This document shows, piece by piece, positions 29,029-39,100 of a stretch of DNA of 64,000 nucleotides. Made by a program: the position numbers and the translations under genes. This stretch comes from Mycolicibacterium sp. lyk4-40-TYG-92 (GTDB taxonomy: Bacteria; Actinomycetota; Actinomycetes; Mycobacteriales; Mycobacteriaceae). The DNA is taken from positions 1 to 64,000 of the forward strand of contig NZ_JARVRX010000019.1 of the NCBI RefSeq assembly GCF_030209435.1, in the 5' to 3' direction. Below the pieces are notes generated by a model. It saw nothing but the letters and a program-made list of their open reading frames with translations. It ran no database searches and had not been told where the DNA came from. The first letter of the stretch is position 1. Every line of letters begins with the position of its first letter.

Positions 29029-29121
29029 CGAAACTGTCCCACTGAGTGGACGACTTGCCCGTCGACGCGCATCAAATTGACGAACCGATGATAATTTTCC
29101 CCACTCAAAACTCCCCGGGGG

Positions 29122-31164
29122 ATGACATTGGAATCGACGGCGCCCGTTAGCCGACGCAAACAGCAGAAACGGCTCGATATTCAGGGCATGCGCGCGATCG
29201 CGGTGGCCCTGGTGGTGCTGTTCCACGCGGAGATCACCGGATTCGGGGGCGGCTACGTCGGCGTCGACGTCTTCTTCGTGATCTCCGGATTCCTCATCAG
29301 CACGCATCTGTTGAGCGAGCTGAACGAGCGCGGCCACATCCGGTACGGCGCGTTCTACGCCCGGCGGGTGCGCCGGCTGCTGCCCGCCGCCCTGACCGTC
29401 ATCGTCGCCACCGTGGCCGCGGCTGCATGCTGGGTGTCTCCACTGCAGTTCGGGTACGTCGTCAAGGACGCCATCGCCGCGACGTTCTACGTGCCGAACG
29501 TCCTGTTCGCCTATCGTGCGACCGACTACCTCGCCGACAAGACACCGTCGCTGTTCATGCACTACTGGTCGCTCGGTGTGGAAGAACAGTTCTACCTGCT
29601 GTGGCCGGCGTTGCTCGTCGGGCTGTTCGGTCTGTTCACGCTGCGTACCCGCCGGGTGGTGGCCATCGGCGCGGTCGTCGCGGCATCGTTCGCGCTGTGC
29701 GTGTGGTTGACCGGTTTCTCCCAGCCGAACGCGTTCTTCATCCTGTTCGCGCGGATCTGGGAGTTCGGCGTGGGCGGCCTCGTCGCGCTCGTCCTGCTGA
29801 CCCGTGGCCGCGTATTCGGCGACCGGGTCGGCGCCGCCGCCGGCTGGGCCGGGCTGGCCGCGATCGTGGGCAGCGGCGTGCTGTTCTCCACCGCCACCGA
29901 GTACCCGGGCGACGCCGTGGCGGTGCCGGTGCTCGGCGCGGCACTGCTGATCGCCGCCGGCCCGGTGCGCTGGGGCCCCGCCGCACTCCTGAGCCTGCGC
30001 CCGCTCACCTGGATCGGCGACATCTCGTACTCGCTGTACCTCGTGCACTGGCCCCTGCTCGTACTTCCCGTCGCCGCGACCGGCTACATGCACACCTCGC
30101 CGATGTGGCTGCGCGTAGCGATCGTCGCGGCGTGCGTCCCGCTGGCGTGGTTGCTCTACCGGTACGTCGAGCAACCGGGCCAGCAGCTGACGTGGCTGAA
30201 TTCGGCGCGGCCCCGCCGAACGCTGGCCGTGACGGCGGGTGCCATGGCGGCCGTCAGCGCGGTGGTACTCGCGGTCGCAGTCGCCTACAACCCGCCGTTG
30301 GACGCAGGTCGCACCGCGGCACACGCGCCGCTGAGCCTGAATCCCGCGGGCACCCCATACGTTCCGAGCAACCTCACGCCACCGCTTGCCGACGGCGCCG
30401 GTGGCGAGCCCGTCATCTACGCCAACGGCTGCCACCGCACGCAATGGTCCACCGATCCGGCCGGCTGCGTCGTGGGCACCGACCCCGGCGCACCACTGGT
30501 CGTCCTGTTCGGCGATTCCCATGCGGCGCACTGGTATCCGGCGCTTTCCGCGATGGCCGACAAGGGCCTGATCCGTCTCGACAATCGAACCAAGAGTCAC
30601 TGCCCCTCGGCCCAGATTCACGTCATCAACTACCCACGATGCGACGAGTGGCGCGCAAAAGTGCTGGCCAGTGTCTCCGCTGCCAACCCGGCACTGATCC
30701 TGCTCGGCGGGTGGGGGTCCAGTTACCTGCAGGACGAACCCGACGCGACAGCGCGCTGGAGTGAGGCCCTGACAGACACCGTCAGCCAACTCCCGTCGCA
30801 GTCCCGCGTCGCGGTACTGGCCGACACGCCTTCGACCGGTGTCCCACCGTCGTTCTGTCTGGCCCTGTTCCCCGACGATGCGCAGCGGTGTGCGCTGCCG
30901 CGGGCCAAAGCATTGGACGCGCGGGTGCGCAAGGCCGAGCAGGACCTCGCCACGGCCGGTGCCTTCACCTATCTGGACTACAGCGACTACCTCTGCAACG
31001 CGACCGTATGCCCCAGCATCCTCGGCGACACCCTGGTCTACCGCGACGGCCACCACCTCACCGTGAATATGAGCGCAGCACTCGCCCCGATCGTCGGCGC
31101 CGATGTGATGTCCCTCCTGGGCCCGGGCGACGAGCACCCCGCCGCGCAACCCCACCGGGGCTAG
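29122..31164 (+). CDS. OafA/YrhL-type acyltransferase with C-terminal SGNH domain
   Basis: A 680-residue membrane O-acyltransferase. The acyltransferase-3 domain (about 15-365, ten helices) begins LDIQGMRAIAVALVVLFHA with the catalytic His, then GGYVGVDVFFVISGFLI and HYWSLGVEEQFYLLWP. The C-terminal SGNH-like domain (about 430-680) has VVLFGDSHAAHWYPAL and DGHHLTVNMS for its Ser and Asp-His. Such proteins acetylate or acylate extracytoplasmic sugars. Start: ATG 29122, or TTG 29128, for which GGGGG lies 6 nt upstream. It is not part of the M. tuberculosis ansA-dinX order, so it is an accessory insertion here. Confidence 0.87.
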   Translation: MTLESTAPVSRRKQQKRLDIQGMRAIAVALVVLFHAEITGFGGGYVGVDVFFVISGFLISTHLLSELNERGHIRYGAFYARRVRRLLPAALTVIVATVAAAACWVSPLQFGYVVKDAIAATFYVPNVLFAYRATDYLADKTPSLFMHYWSLGVEEQFYLLWPALLVGLFGLFTLRTRRVVAIGAVVAASFALCVWLTGFSQPNAFFILFARIWEFGVGGLVALVLLTRGRVFGDRVGAAAGWAGLAAIVGSGVLFSTATEYPGDAVAVPVLGAALLIAAGPVRWGPAALLSLRPLTWIGDISYSLYLVHWPLLVLPVAATGYMHTSPMWLRVAIVAACVPLAWLLYRYVEQPGQQLTWLNSARPRRTLAVTAGAMAAVSAVVLAVAVAYNPPLDAGRTAAHAPLSLNPAGTPYVPSNLTPPLADGAGGEPVIYANGCHRTQWSTDPAGCVVGTDPGAPLVVLFGDSHAAHWYPALSAMADKGLIRLDNRTKSHCPSAQIHVINYPRCDEWRAKVLASVSAANPALILLGGWGSSYLQDEPDATARWSEALTDTVSQLPSQSRVAVLADTPSTGVPPSFCLALFPDDAQRCALPRAKALDARVRKAEQDLATAGAFTYLDYSDYLCNATVCPSILGDTLVYRDGHHLTVNMSAALAPIVGADVMSLLGPGDEHPAAQPHRG

Positions 31165-31166
31165 CG

Positions 31167-32528
31167 TCAGGCGCCGTCGTCGGTCGGCAACTGCGCCAGG
31201 TAGTCCTGCCAATCCAGGCTGTCGACGGGGTCGGCGCGGGTGATGTCCGGGTCGTCGGCCGCGACGGTGCGGGCCACCCCGGGGCCGCTGGCCCGGGTCT
31301 CGAATCGCACCGTCATGACGCCGTGTCCGGCGCCCTGCACCCAACCGTGGCCGTGGTCCGGGTGCTGGACATCATCGCCGACGCGCCACGGGGATTCGGC
31401 AGGGGCGGCACTCTGCGGGCCGGCCGCACCCGCCGAGGTCGCGACCTCGGGATCGTCCACCATCTCCAGCTCCGGGAACAGGGACTCCTGCCGGGCGTCG
31501 GTCAGGCCCGAAAACCCAACGCCCACAAGGCGAATCGGACCGATCTCGACCGGGTCCAGCAGCAGCCGGCGGGCTGTCGCCGCCAAGGTCGACGGGTCCG
31601 TGGTCGCGTACGGCAACGTGGCCGAACGGGTCAACGTACTCATGTCGGATTTCTTCAGCTTCACCGTCACCGTGCGGGCGCCGCGGCCGTCACGCTGCAG
31701 CCGACGATGCGCGTGCTCGGCAATGGGCCCGATCTTCTCGCGCAACTGCTCCAGGGTGGTCAGGTCGACCTGGAACGTGGACTCGGCGCTGATCTGTTTG
31801 GCCTCGGCACGCTCGACCACGGGCCGGTCGTCGATGCCTCGGGCCAGCCGGTGCAACGCCGGGCCGACAGTGCCACCGAGGACGTCGGCGGCCTCGGCAT
31901 CGCTCAGCGCCGCCAGCGCACCGACCGTCTCGATACCCAGCCGGTGCAGCTTCTCCTCGGCGACCGGCCCGATCCCCCACAGCTTGCGGACCGGCAGCGC
32001 CGCCAGGAGCGCTCCCTGCTCGTCGCCGCTGATTATCCGGACCCCGTCGGGCTTGGCCAGCCCCGACGCGATCTTGGCGACCTGCTTGCCCGATCCCGCG
32101 CCGACCGACGCCACCAACCCGGTTTCGGCACGCACCGCGGCCCGTAGGTCCTCACAGAACTGCCGGGCCGCGTCCTGGCTGGCGCCGACCAGCTCGCCCG
32201 GCTCACCGAACGCCTCGTCGAACGACAGTTGCTCGAGCACCGGCACCCGGGCGCGCACCGCATCCAACGCCCGTCGGCTGGCCACCGAGTACACCGCACC
32301 GCGCGGCGGCAGCACCACGGCACCCGCGCCGACCAATCGCCGCGCTTGATGCATCGGCATCGCTGAGCGGGCACCGAACTTGCGGGCCTGATAGCTCGCA
32401 CCGGCGACCACGCCACGGCCACCGAGGCCACCGACCAGCACCGGACGGTCCCGCAGGGTGGGCCGGGTCAGCTGCTCGACCGACGCGAAAAACGCGTCCA
32501 TGTCGAGGTGTATGACCCAGCGATCCAC
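31167..32528 (-). CDS. dinX: DNA polymerase IV, DinX-like (Y family)
   Basis: A 453-residue translesion polymerase. The catalytic aspartate is in HLDMDAFFASVEQ at the N-terminus and the second acidic pair in LEQLSFDEAFGEPG (near residue 100). Little-finger sequence follows (TVTVKLKKSDMSTLTRS). The C-terminal extension past residue 370 is Ala/Asp-rich with an HGWVQGAGHGVMTVRF module. GTG 32528 is chosen: the Y-family start motif follows directly, and a TAGCAT -10 box sits 8 nt upstream. Corresponds to Rv1537. Convergent with the acyltransferase gene. Confidence 0.92.
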   Translation of the reverse strand: MDRWVIHLDMDAFFASVEQLTRPTLRDRPVLVGGLGGRGVVAGASYQARKFGARSAMPMHQARRLVGAGAVVLPPRGAVYSVASRRALDAVRARVPVLEQLSFDEAFGEPGELVGASQDAARQFCEDLRAAVRAETGLVASVGAGSGKQVAKIASGLAKPDGVRIISGDEQGALLAALPVRKLWGIGPVAEEKLHRLGIETVGALAALSDAEAADVLGGTVGPALHRLARGIDDRPVVERAEAKQISAESTFQVDLTTLEQLREKIGPIAEHAHRRLQRDGRGARTVTVKLKKSDMSTLTRSATLPYATTDPSTLAATARRLLLDPVEIGPIRLVGVGFSGLTDARQESLFPELEMVDDPEVATSAGAAGPQSAAPAESPWRVGDDVQHPDHGHGWVQGAGHGVMTVRFETRASGPGVARTVAADDPDITRADPVDSLDWQDYLAQLPTDDGA

Positions 32529-32536
32529 AGTGGCCA

Positions 32537-32554
32537 ATGCTAGGTGGCTACCCT
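32537..32554. promoter_or_regulatory. Back-to-back -10 boxes of dinX and the S4 gene
   Basis: On the minus strand TAGCAT (32542-32537) lies 8 nt before the dinX GTG. On the plus strand TACCCT (32549-32554) lies 7 nt before the S4-protein ATG. The two start codons are only 33 nt apart, so two leaderless divergent promoters would compete for the same space. Confidence 0.35.
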
Positions 32555-32561
32555 TCTCGGC

Positions 32562-32780
32562 ATGAACGACGTGCCGATCCGCGACGAGTCGATCCGGCTG
32601 GGCCAATTCCTCAAGCTGGCCTCGCTGATCGACAGCGGCGCCGATGCCAAGGCGGTGATCGCCGAGGGCATGGTCGAAGTCAACGGCGAGCTCGAGACCC
32701 GCCGCGGTCGGCAGCTCAAGCCCGGCGATGTGGTGACATTCGCAGGTAACCGAGCGAGGGTTGCCAGCTACGACCAGTAG
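32562..32780 (+). CDS. S4-domain RNA-binding protein
   Basis: A 72-residue protein that is a single S4 fold (IRLGQFLKLASLIDSGADAK, then VNGELETRRGRQLKPGDVV). Similar small proteins (YaaA/YbcJ/RlbA type) bind RNA and are linked to ribosome or DNA-replication genes elsewhere; the role is unproven. ATG 32562 begins the domain at the right place. Lies 11 nt before the GAP gene. Confidence 0.8.
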   Translation: MNDVPIRDESIRLGQFLKLASLIDSGADAKAVIAEGMVEVNGELETRRGRQLKPGDVVTFAGNRARVASYDQ

Positions 32781-32791
32781 CGTCCCGGCCC

Positions 32792-33553
32792 GTGTGGGCC
32801 ACCGTAGTGATGTTTGCCGTAATGGCGATGTGGGATCCAGTCCGACTTGGAGTGGCGGTTTTCGTCGTGATGCGCAACCGCCCCATCCCGGCGCTGTTCG
32901 TGTTCTGCCTGGGCGGTCTCACTTCGAGCCTGGCCGTGGGCCTCAGCGCCGTCTACCTGCTCCACGGCACCACCAAGCGGCTCATCGCCGACATGAACTC
33001 GACGACCGACGCCATCGATGCGGCCGACGCCAAGCTGGTGATCGGCGGCCTGGTGCTGGTGGTCGCGGTGGCGCTGCTGCTCCGGGCCGGCACCAAGACT
33101 CCGGTGCCGGTGGCAGTGTCAGTCGGAAGTGCCGGCTCAGCCGGGGAACTCGAGCAAGAGATCGAACCGGAGGCGCCGACGACACCCGCGTCCCTGACGG
33201 CGTGGTTGACGACCCGGGCACGTCAGCTGATGCGGAGTCAGTCGTTGTGGATGTCGTTCGTGGCCGGCCTGTGGGCCGGCCCCGGACCGCACGTCGAATT
33301 GATCGGCGCACTCGGGGTGATCCTGGCGTCCGGCCAGTGCAAGTCCACCCAGGTCGCGGCGGTGGTGACGTATGCCTTGGTGTCGTTCGCGTTCGCCGAA
33401 ATCCCATTGCTCTGCTATCTGATAGCGCCCGCCAAGACACAGCAGTACCTGGCGCACGTGCCGAATTGGCTACGGGCGCGGCGGATCTGGGTGATGGCGA
33501 CAGCGTTGACGCTGTTGGGTCTATATCTGGTGTTCTCGGGCTCGCTGTCGTAG
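32792..33553 (+). CDS. GAP/Sap-like (peptidoglycolipid-addressing) membrane protein
   Basis: A 253-residue protein with six hydrophobic segments and a charged central loop (about 105-140). It matches the GAP family (GPL- or sulfolipid-addressing proteins, such as Gap of the M. smegmatis GPL locus and Sap near Rv3821-3822), with the family-typical MWDPVRLGVAVFVVMRNRP at the N-terminus. These small proteins help move glycolipids to the surface, usually with an MmpL partner. GTG 32792. It precedes two GT87 transferases, so glycolipid traffic is the likely context. Confidence 0.7.
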   Translation: MWATVVMFAVMAMWDPVRLGVAVFVVMRNRPIPALFVFCLGGLTSSLAVGLSAVYLLHGTTKRLIADMNSTTDAIDAADAKLVIGGLVLVVAVALLLRAGTKTPVPVAVSVGSAGSAGELEQEIEPEAPTTPASLTAWLTTRARQLMRSQSLWMSFVAGLWAGPGPHVELIGALGVILASGQCKSTQVAAVVTYALVSFAFAEIPLLCYLIAPAKTQQYLAHVPNWLRARRIWVMATALTLLGLYLVFSGSLS

Positions 33554-33662
33554 CCCGAAGGGAATCATGGTGCTGTGTGGCAACTTTGAGTTCGCTGAGA
33601 ATCGCGCCGACGGGTGTGACGGCTCCCAGCAGTTTCACGAGGACGATCGAATACCCGATCGA

Positions 33663-33668
33663 TATAGT
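33663..33668 (+). promoter_or_regulatory. -10 box of the first GT87 gene, leaderless
   Basis: TATAGT ends 6 nt before GTG 33675. No good -35 is visible. The preceding 40 nt contain a repeated CGATCGA word (33644-33650 and 33656-33662). Confidence 0.35.
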
Positions 33669-33674
33669 CGGCCG

Positions 33675-34871
33675 GTGACCGCCGGGCCCATCTCGACAAC
33701 GCGTCCGGAGCTGTCGCGTTGGCAAACTCTGGCGCCGCTGATCCTCGCCGTCAGCGCAACGCTGCGGGTGGCCTCGACGATGGGCTATTACCTGGTCAAG
33801 GGTGACGCCTTCTTCGATCTTCGGGTGTACGTGCTCGGGGGTGCGACAGTGGGGCACCCTGACGGCTTGTACGACTTCTTCTACGTCGACCCGACAAAGG
33901 GCGAACACCTACCGTTCACCTATCCACCGTTCGCGGCAATCGTGTTCGCGCCCTTGCACTTTGCGCCGTTCTGGCTCGTCGCGCTCGCCTGGCAGGTCGC
34001 ACTGATCGCCGCTCTGTACGGGACGGTCAGACTCAGCCAGAAGTTCATCGGCGGTGGCAGCCAGCGCGCCGCCATGCTGTGGACCGCGGGGGCGCTCTGG
34101 ATGGAGGCGCCCAGCAGCAGCATCCAGTCCGGGCAGATCGGCATCTTTCTGATGCTCGCCGTGCTGTACGCCGCCTATGACTCGCGGTGGTGGCTGTCCG
34201 GGTTGCTGATCGGCGTGGGCGCCGGCATCAAGCTGACACCTGCGATCACCGGCTTCTACTTCGTCGGCATTCGACGCTGGGCCGCTGCCCTGTTCGCGGC
34301 CGTGGTGTTCTTCGGGACCGTCGGGCTGTCGTATCTGTTCCTGCCCGACGAGACCCGGCGCTACTTCCCGCACCAGATGGCCGAGGCCGGAAAGTCGCTG
34401 CCCGTGGGTTCGTCGTGGAACCAGTCCTGGCAAGGCGGACTGTCCCGAATCGCGGGTCACGACGTCGGCATGTCGCCCGCGGTCATCGGCGCGATCGTGG
34501 CCACCGCGGTGCTCGCGGTACTGGCGTTCCGGGCCCTGGGGGGCGAGCACGACCGACTCGGTTCGCTACTGGTGGTGCAATTGTTCGGGTTGCTGGCCGA
34601 ACCGGTGTCCTGGACCCATCACTGGGTATGGGTACTGCCGCTCATGATCTGGCTGCTCTACGGTCCCTGGCACGACAAGCCGGGTGCCCGGTTCCTGGGC
34701 TGGGGCTGGGTGGCACTCATGGTGCTCAGCGTCCCGAGCCTGCTCTCGTTCGCCCAGCCGAACATCTGGCAGGTCAGCCGCCCCTGGTACCTGGCTTGGG
34801 CCGAGTTGGTGTACATCTTCGCGGCGCTGGCGACCATGATCTGGATGGTCAGGACCGGTCGGCGTGCCTAA
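33675..34871 (+). CDS. GT87 polyprenyl-phosphate mannosyltransferase-like protein (1)
   Basis: A 398-residue polytopic GT-C protein (10 or more helices) of the GT87/DUF2029 family, which includes PimE and Rv2181. Typical elements are DLRVYVLGG in the first loop (catalytic Asp region), PFTYPPFAAIVFAPL and LLIGVGAGIKLTPAITGFYFV. These enzymes add alpha-1,2-mannose or similar to lipid-linked glycans outside the membrane. The frame extends to 33567, but GTG 33675, 6 nt after a TATAGT box, is favoured. Paralogous to the next gene, which it overlaps by 8 nt. Product unknown. Confidence 0.8.
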   Translation: MTAGPISTTRPELSRWQTLAPLILAVSATLRVASTMGYYLVKGDAFFDLRVYVLGGATVGHPDGLYDFFYVDPTKGEHLPFTYPPFAAIVFAPLHFAPFWLVALAWQVALIAALYGTVRLSQKFIGGGSQRAAMLWTAGALWMEAPSSSIQSGQIGIFLMLAVLYAAYDSRWWLSGLLIGVGAGIKLTPAITGFYFVGIRRWAAALFAAVVFFGTVGLSYLFLPDETRRYFPHQMAEAGKSLPVGSSWNQSWQGGLSRIAGHDVGMSPAVIGAIVATAVLAVLAFRALGGEHDRLGSLLVVQLFGLLAEPVSWTHHWVWVLPLMIWLLYGPWHDKPGARFLGWGWVALMVLSVPSLLSFAQPNIWQVSRPWYLAWAELVYIFAALATMIWMVRTGRRA

Positions 34872-36105
34872 CGTGAAGACGCAGATCGACCGCCACAGGT
34901 GGCTGGCGCCCGTGCTGCTTTTCCTCAGCGCCGCAGCCCTGCTCGCGGTGAGCATCCCCAGCCCGCCGAACGTCGTCGATCTGCACGTGTACGTGATGGG
35001 CGGCGCCGCGCTGGAGCAGCCGAACACCTTGTACACGTTCACCTACGCCGGCCAGTCACCCATGCAGGGTCAGACGCCGACCGAGCCGCTCCCGTTCATC
35101 TACCCGCCCTTTGCGGCGATGCTGTTCTATCCGCTGAGCCTGCTGCCGTTCGCGATGACCGGAATCCTCTGGCAACTCGCGATTCTGGCGGCGGTCTACG
35201 GAATCGTACGGATCAGCCAGTTGCTGATCGGTGGTGGCAATCACCGCGAGGCGATGTTGTGGACAGCGGGCCTGATCTGGCTCGAGCCGGTACGTGTGTG
35301 TCTGAACATGGGTCAGCTCGGCGTGTTTTTGACGCTTTCGGTGCTCTACGCCGTGTACAGCAAACGGTGGTGGGTATCGGGACTGCTGGTGGGGCTGGCC
35401 ACCGGTGTGAAGCTGACTCCGGCGATCGCCGGTTTCTACTTCGTCGGAGTGCGCCGCTGGGCGGCTGCGGTATCGGCGGGACTGGTTTTCCTCGCCACAT
35501 TGGCAGTGTCGGCGCTGGCCTTTCCGAGCGAGACACACTTCTATTTCACCGGCCTGATCGGTCGTTTTGCGGTACCGGTGGGCACCGCGATCAATCAATC
35601 CTGGAGTGGCGCCATCGCCCGAATCCTGGGCCATGATGCCGGCCACAACGCGCTGGTATTGGCAGCGATCACCGCAACGGCCGTACTGGCGGCGCTGGCG
35701 TGGCGCGCACTGGGCGCGGACGCAGCACCTCGCGACACATTGGGGTCGCTGCTGGTCGTTGAACTGTTCGGCCTGCTGGCGTCACCGATTTCGTGGGTCC
35801 ATCACTGGATCTGGCTGGTGCCGCTGATCCTCTGGCTGTTCTGCGGCCGCTGGCGGGACAAGCCGGGAGCACGCCCGCTCGGTTGGACCTGGGTGGCCAT
35901 CACCGCGCTCGGCCTGCCCAGCGCACTCGCCCTCGCCGAACCGAGCGTGTGGCAGTTCAGTCGGCCCTGGTACCTGGCCTGGGCCGGGTTGGTGTACGTC
36001 GTGGCCGCAGTGGTGACCTTCGGTTGGATCGCGTTCACCGGCCGTCGACTGCGGCCCGCGAACGTGCACGCTGAAGAGCAAGCCGGCACGTTCGCGGGGC
36101 GCTGA
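34864..36105 (+). CDS. GT87 mannosyltransferase-like protein (2), tandem paralogue
   Basis: A 413-residue GT-C protein clearly related to its upstream neighbour (shared DLHVYVMGGAALEQPNTLY, PFIYPPFAAMLFYPLSLLPF and GVKLTPAIAGFYFVGVRRWAA, each under 20 residues as quoted). This indicates a tandem duplication. GTG 34864 overlaps the previous stop; GTG 34873 is an alternative. The pair should act in order on the same glycan. The C-terminal 20 residues are unique. Convergent with ileS, only 6 nt apart. Confidence 0.8.
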   Translation: MPNVKTQIDRHRWLAPVLLFLSAAALLAVSIPSPPNVVDLHVYVMGGAALEQPNTLYTFTYAGQSPMQGQTPTEPLPFIYPPFAAMLFYPLSLLPFAMTGILWQLAILAAVYGIVRISQLLIGGGNHREAMLWTAGLIWLEPVRVCLNMGQLGVFLTLSVLYAVYSKRWWVSGLLVGLATGVKLTPAIAGFYFVGVRRWAAAVSAGLVFLATLAVSALAFPSETHFYFTGLIGRFAVPVGTAINQSWSGAIARILGHDAGHNALVLAAITATAVLAALAWRALGADAAPRDTLGSLLVVELFGLLASPISWVHHWIWLVPLILWLFCGRWRDKPGARPLGWTWVAITALGLPSALALAEPSVWQFSRPWYLAWAGLVYVVAAVVTFGWIAFTGRRLRPANVHAEEQAGTFAGR

Positions 36106-36111
36106 TCCGGC

Positions 36112-39100
36112 TCAGGCCTTGGCGATCGCGGCGCGCACACCGTCACCGACGTCGGCGCCGTCGGCCAGCTCGGCCGTATCCACGACGGTGAATCCGGTGG
36201 CGAGGATCTCGCCGGCGATCAGGTCGGCATGGGTGTTCGCCCACTCCTGCTTGTCGGCTGGGACCGCGAACGTCACGGTGATCCGGTCGGACACGTCGAG
36301 CCCCGTGGCCTTGCGCAGGTCCTGCAGTTCGCGGATGCGGTCCTTGGCCCAGCCCTCGGCTTCCAGCTCGGGAGTGACGGCAGCGTCGAGCACCACCAGG
36401 CCCGCGCCCTCGGGCAGCGCCGCCGTGAATTCCGGCTCTGCCGCAACGAGTTTCGAGCTGTACTCCGCCGGCAACAGCACGGCGGGACCGGCGGTCAGCG
36501 TGCCGTCGGCGTTGACGACGCCCGCACCGGCCTTGACGGCCTTGATCGCGGCCTGCACGTCCTTGCCGATGCGCGGACCCGCGACGCGCGCGTTGACGGT
36601 CAGTTCGAACTTGCCGTAGGCGTCGATGTCGTCGGTCAGTTCGACGGCCTTGACGTTGAGCTCGTCGGCGATGAGATCCTTGAAAGGCGCGAGGGCCGAC
36701 GGGTTGTCCACCGCCACAGTCAGTTTCGGCAACGGCAGCCGCACCCGCAGCTTCTTGGCCTTGCGCAGTGACGAGCCGGCCGAGCACACCTCGCGCACGC
36801 GGTCCATCGCGGCGACCAGCTCCGGGTCGGCCGGAACCACGCCCGCCTCGGGCCAGTCGGTCAGATGAACCGAACGCTCGTCGGTCAGCCCCTGCCACAT
36901 CTTCTCGGTGGTCAGCGGCAGCAGCGGCGCGGCCAGCCGACAGGTCACCTCAAGCACGGTGTGCAGCGTGTCGATGGCGTCGGCGTCCTCGTCCCAGAAC
37001 CGTGAACGCGACCGTCGCACATACCAATTGGTGAGCGCCTCGGCGAACTGGCGCAGCTGCTCGCAGGCGCCCGAGATGTCGCAGGCGTCGAGCGATTCGG
37101 TCAGGGTGTCCCGCAGGTCGGCGAGCTTGGCCAGGATGTAGCGGTCCAGCACATGCGTCGAATCCGTGCGCCACGTGCCCTTCTTCGGCGCGTACAGCGC
37201 CAGGAAGGAGTACGCGTTCCACACCGGCAGCAGCACCTGCCGGACGCCGTCGCGGATGCCCTGCTCGGTGACGATCAGGTTGCCGCCCCGCAGGATCGGC
37301 GAGGCCATCAGGAACCAGCGCATGGCGTCCGAACCGTCGCGGTCGAACACCTCGGACACGTCCGGGTAGTTGCGCAGCGACTTGCTCATCTTCTGGCCGT
37401 CGTTGCCCAGCACGATGCCGTGCGCCACGCAGGTCTTGAAGGCCGGACGGTCGAACAGCGCAGTCGCCAGCACGTGCATGGTGTAGAACCAGCCGCGCGT
37501 CTGGCCGATGTACTCGACGATGAAATCGCCCGGGAAATGGGCGGTTTCGGATGCACTGCCGTCGAACCAGTCGGCGTTCTCGAACGGGTAGTGCACCTGC
37601 GCGTAGGGCATCGAGCCCGAGTCGAACCAGACGTCGAAGACGTCCTCGATGCGGCGCATGGTCGACTTGCCGGTCGGGTCGTCGGGGTTGGGCCGGGTCA
37701 GCTCGTCGATGTAGGGCCGGTGCAGGTTGTCGGGCCGGACACCGAAGTCGCGCTCCAGCTCGTCGAGACTGCCGTAGACGTCGATGCGCGGGTACGCCGG
37801 ATCGTCGGACTTCCACACCGGAATCGGGCTGCCCCAGTAGCGGTTTCGCGAGATCGACCAGTCGCGCGCGTTCGACAGCCATTTGCCGAACTGGCCGTCC
37901 TTCACATGCTCGGGGTACCAGGTGATCTGCTGGTTCAGCTCGACCATCCGGTCCCGGAACTCGGTGACCTTGACGAACCACGACGACACCGCGCGGTAGA
38001 TCAGCGGATTACGGCACCGCCAGCAGTGCGGGTACGAGTGCTCGTAGGTCTCGTGGCGCAGCAGCACCGGTGCGTTGACCGCCGCCGGGCCGGTGCCGTT
38101 CTTGAGATCCTTGATGATCTGGGGGTTGGCCTCGAAGACCTGCTGACCCTGATAGTCGGGCACGGTCGAGTCGAACCGGCCGGTCGAGTCCACCGGCGTG
38201 ACCGCGACGATCCCGGCAGCGTCACACGTGGCCTTGTCGTCCTCGCCGTAGGCCGGCGCCATGTGGACGATGCCGGTGCCGTCCTCGGTGGTGACGAAAT
38301 CCCCCTGCAGCACCTGGAAGGCGTTCTGCGCCTTGTCACTGTCGACGAAGAACGCGAACGGCGGCAGGTAGTGCGTGCCCAGCAGTTCGGCGCCGAGGTA
38401 GCTGCCGACGACCACCGGCTCCTCGCCGAACTCGCGCGCGTAGGCCGCCAGGCGCGGCTCGGCCAGCACGTAGTTCTGCTCGTCGGGACCCACCACCTGT
38501 ACGTACGTGACGTCGGGGTGCACGGCCACGGCCTGGTTGGACGGCAGCGTCCAGGGCGTCGTCGTCCAGACCAGCAGGCGGGCACCGGCGACCGGGCCGT
38601 CGGTCGCGACGAACCCGACGGTCAGCGCCGGGTCCTGGCGGCTCTGGTAGACGTCGTCGTCCATCCGCAGCTCGTGGTTGGACAGCGGCGTCTCGTCGTT
38701 CCAGCAGTACGGCAGCACGCGGTTGCCCTCGTAGGCCAGGCCCTTGTCCCACAGCTGCTTGAACGCCCAGATCACCGACTCCATGAACGTCAGGTCCAGC
38801 GTCTTGTAGTCGTTGTCGAAGTCGACCCAACGCGCCTGGCGCGTCACGTAGGACTGCCATTCGTTGGAGTACTTCATGACCGAGGCCCGGCAGGCGTCGT
38901 TGAACGCGCCGATACCCATCGCCTCGATCTGAGCCTTGTCGGAGATGCCGAGCTGGCGCTGCACCTCGAGCTCGGCGGGCAGGCCGTGGGTGTCCCAGCC
39001 GAACCGGCGCTCGACCTTGTACCCGCGCATGGTGCGGTAGCGGGGAACGATGTCCTTGACGTAGCCGGTCAGCAGGTGGCCGTAGTGCGGCAGGCCGTTG

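Noticed and set aside
28063..31344. Upstream extension of the lspA frame (1332 residues)
   Set aside because: It runs antisense through ansA and the acyltransferase; the composition is shadow-like and LspA starts at GTG 28062.
33644..33662. CGATCGA direct repeat before the GT87 gene as an operator
   Set aside because: Short, low-complexity and self-palindromic in a high-GC genome; chance is likely. Mentioned only as context.
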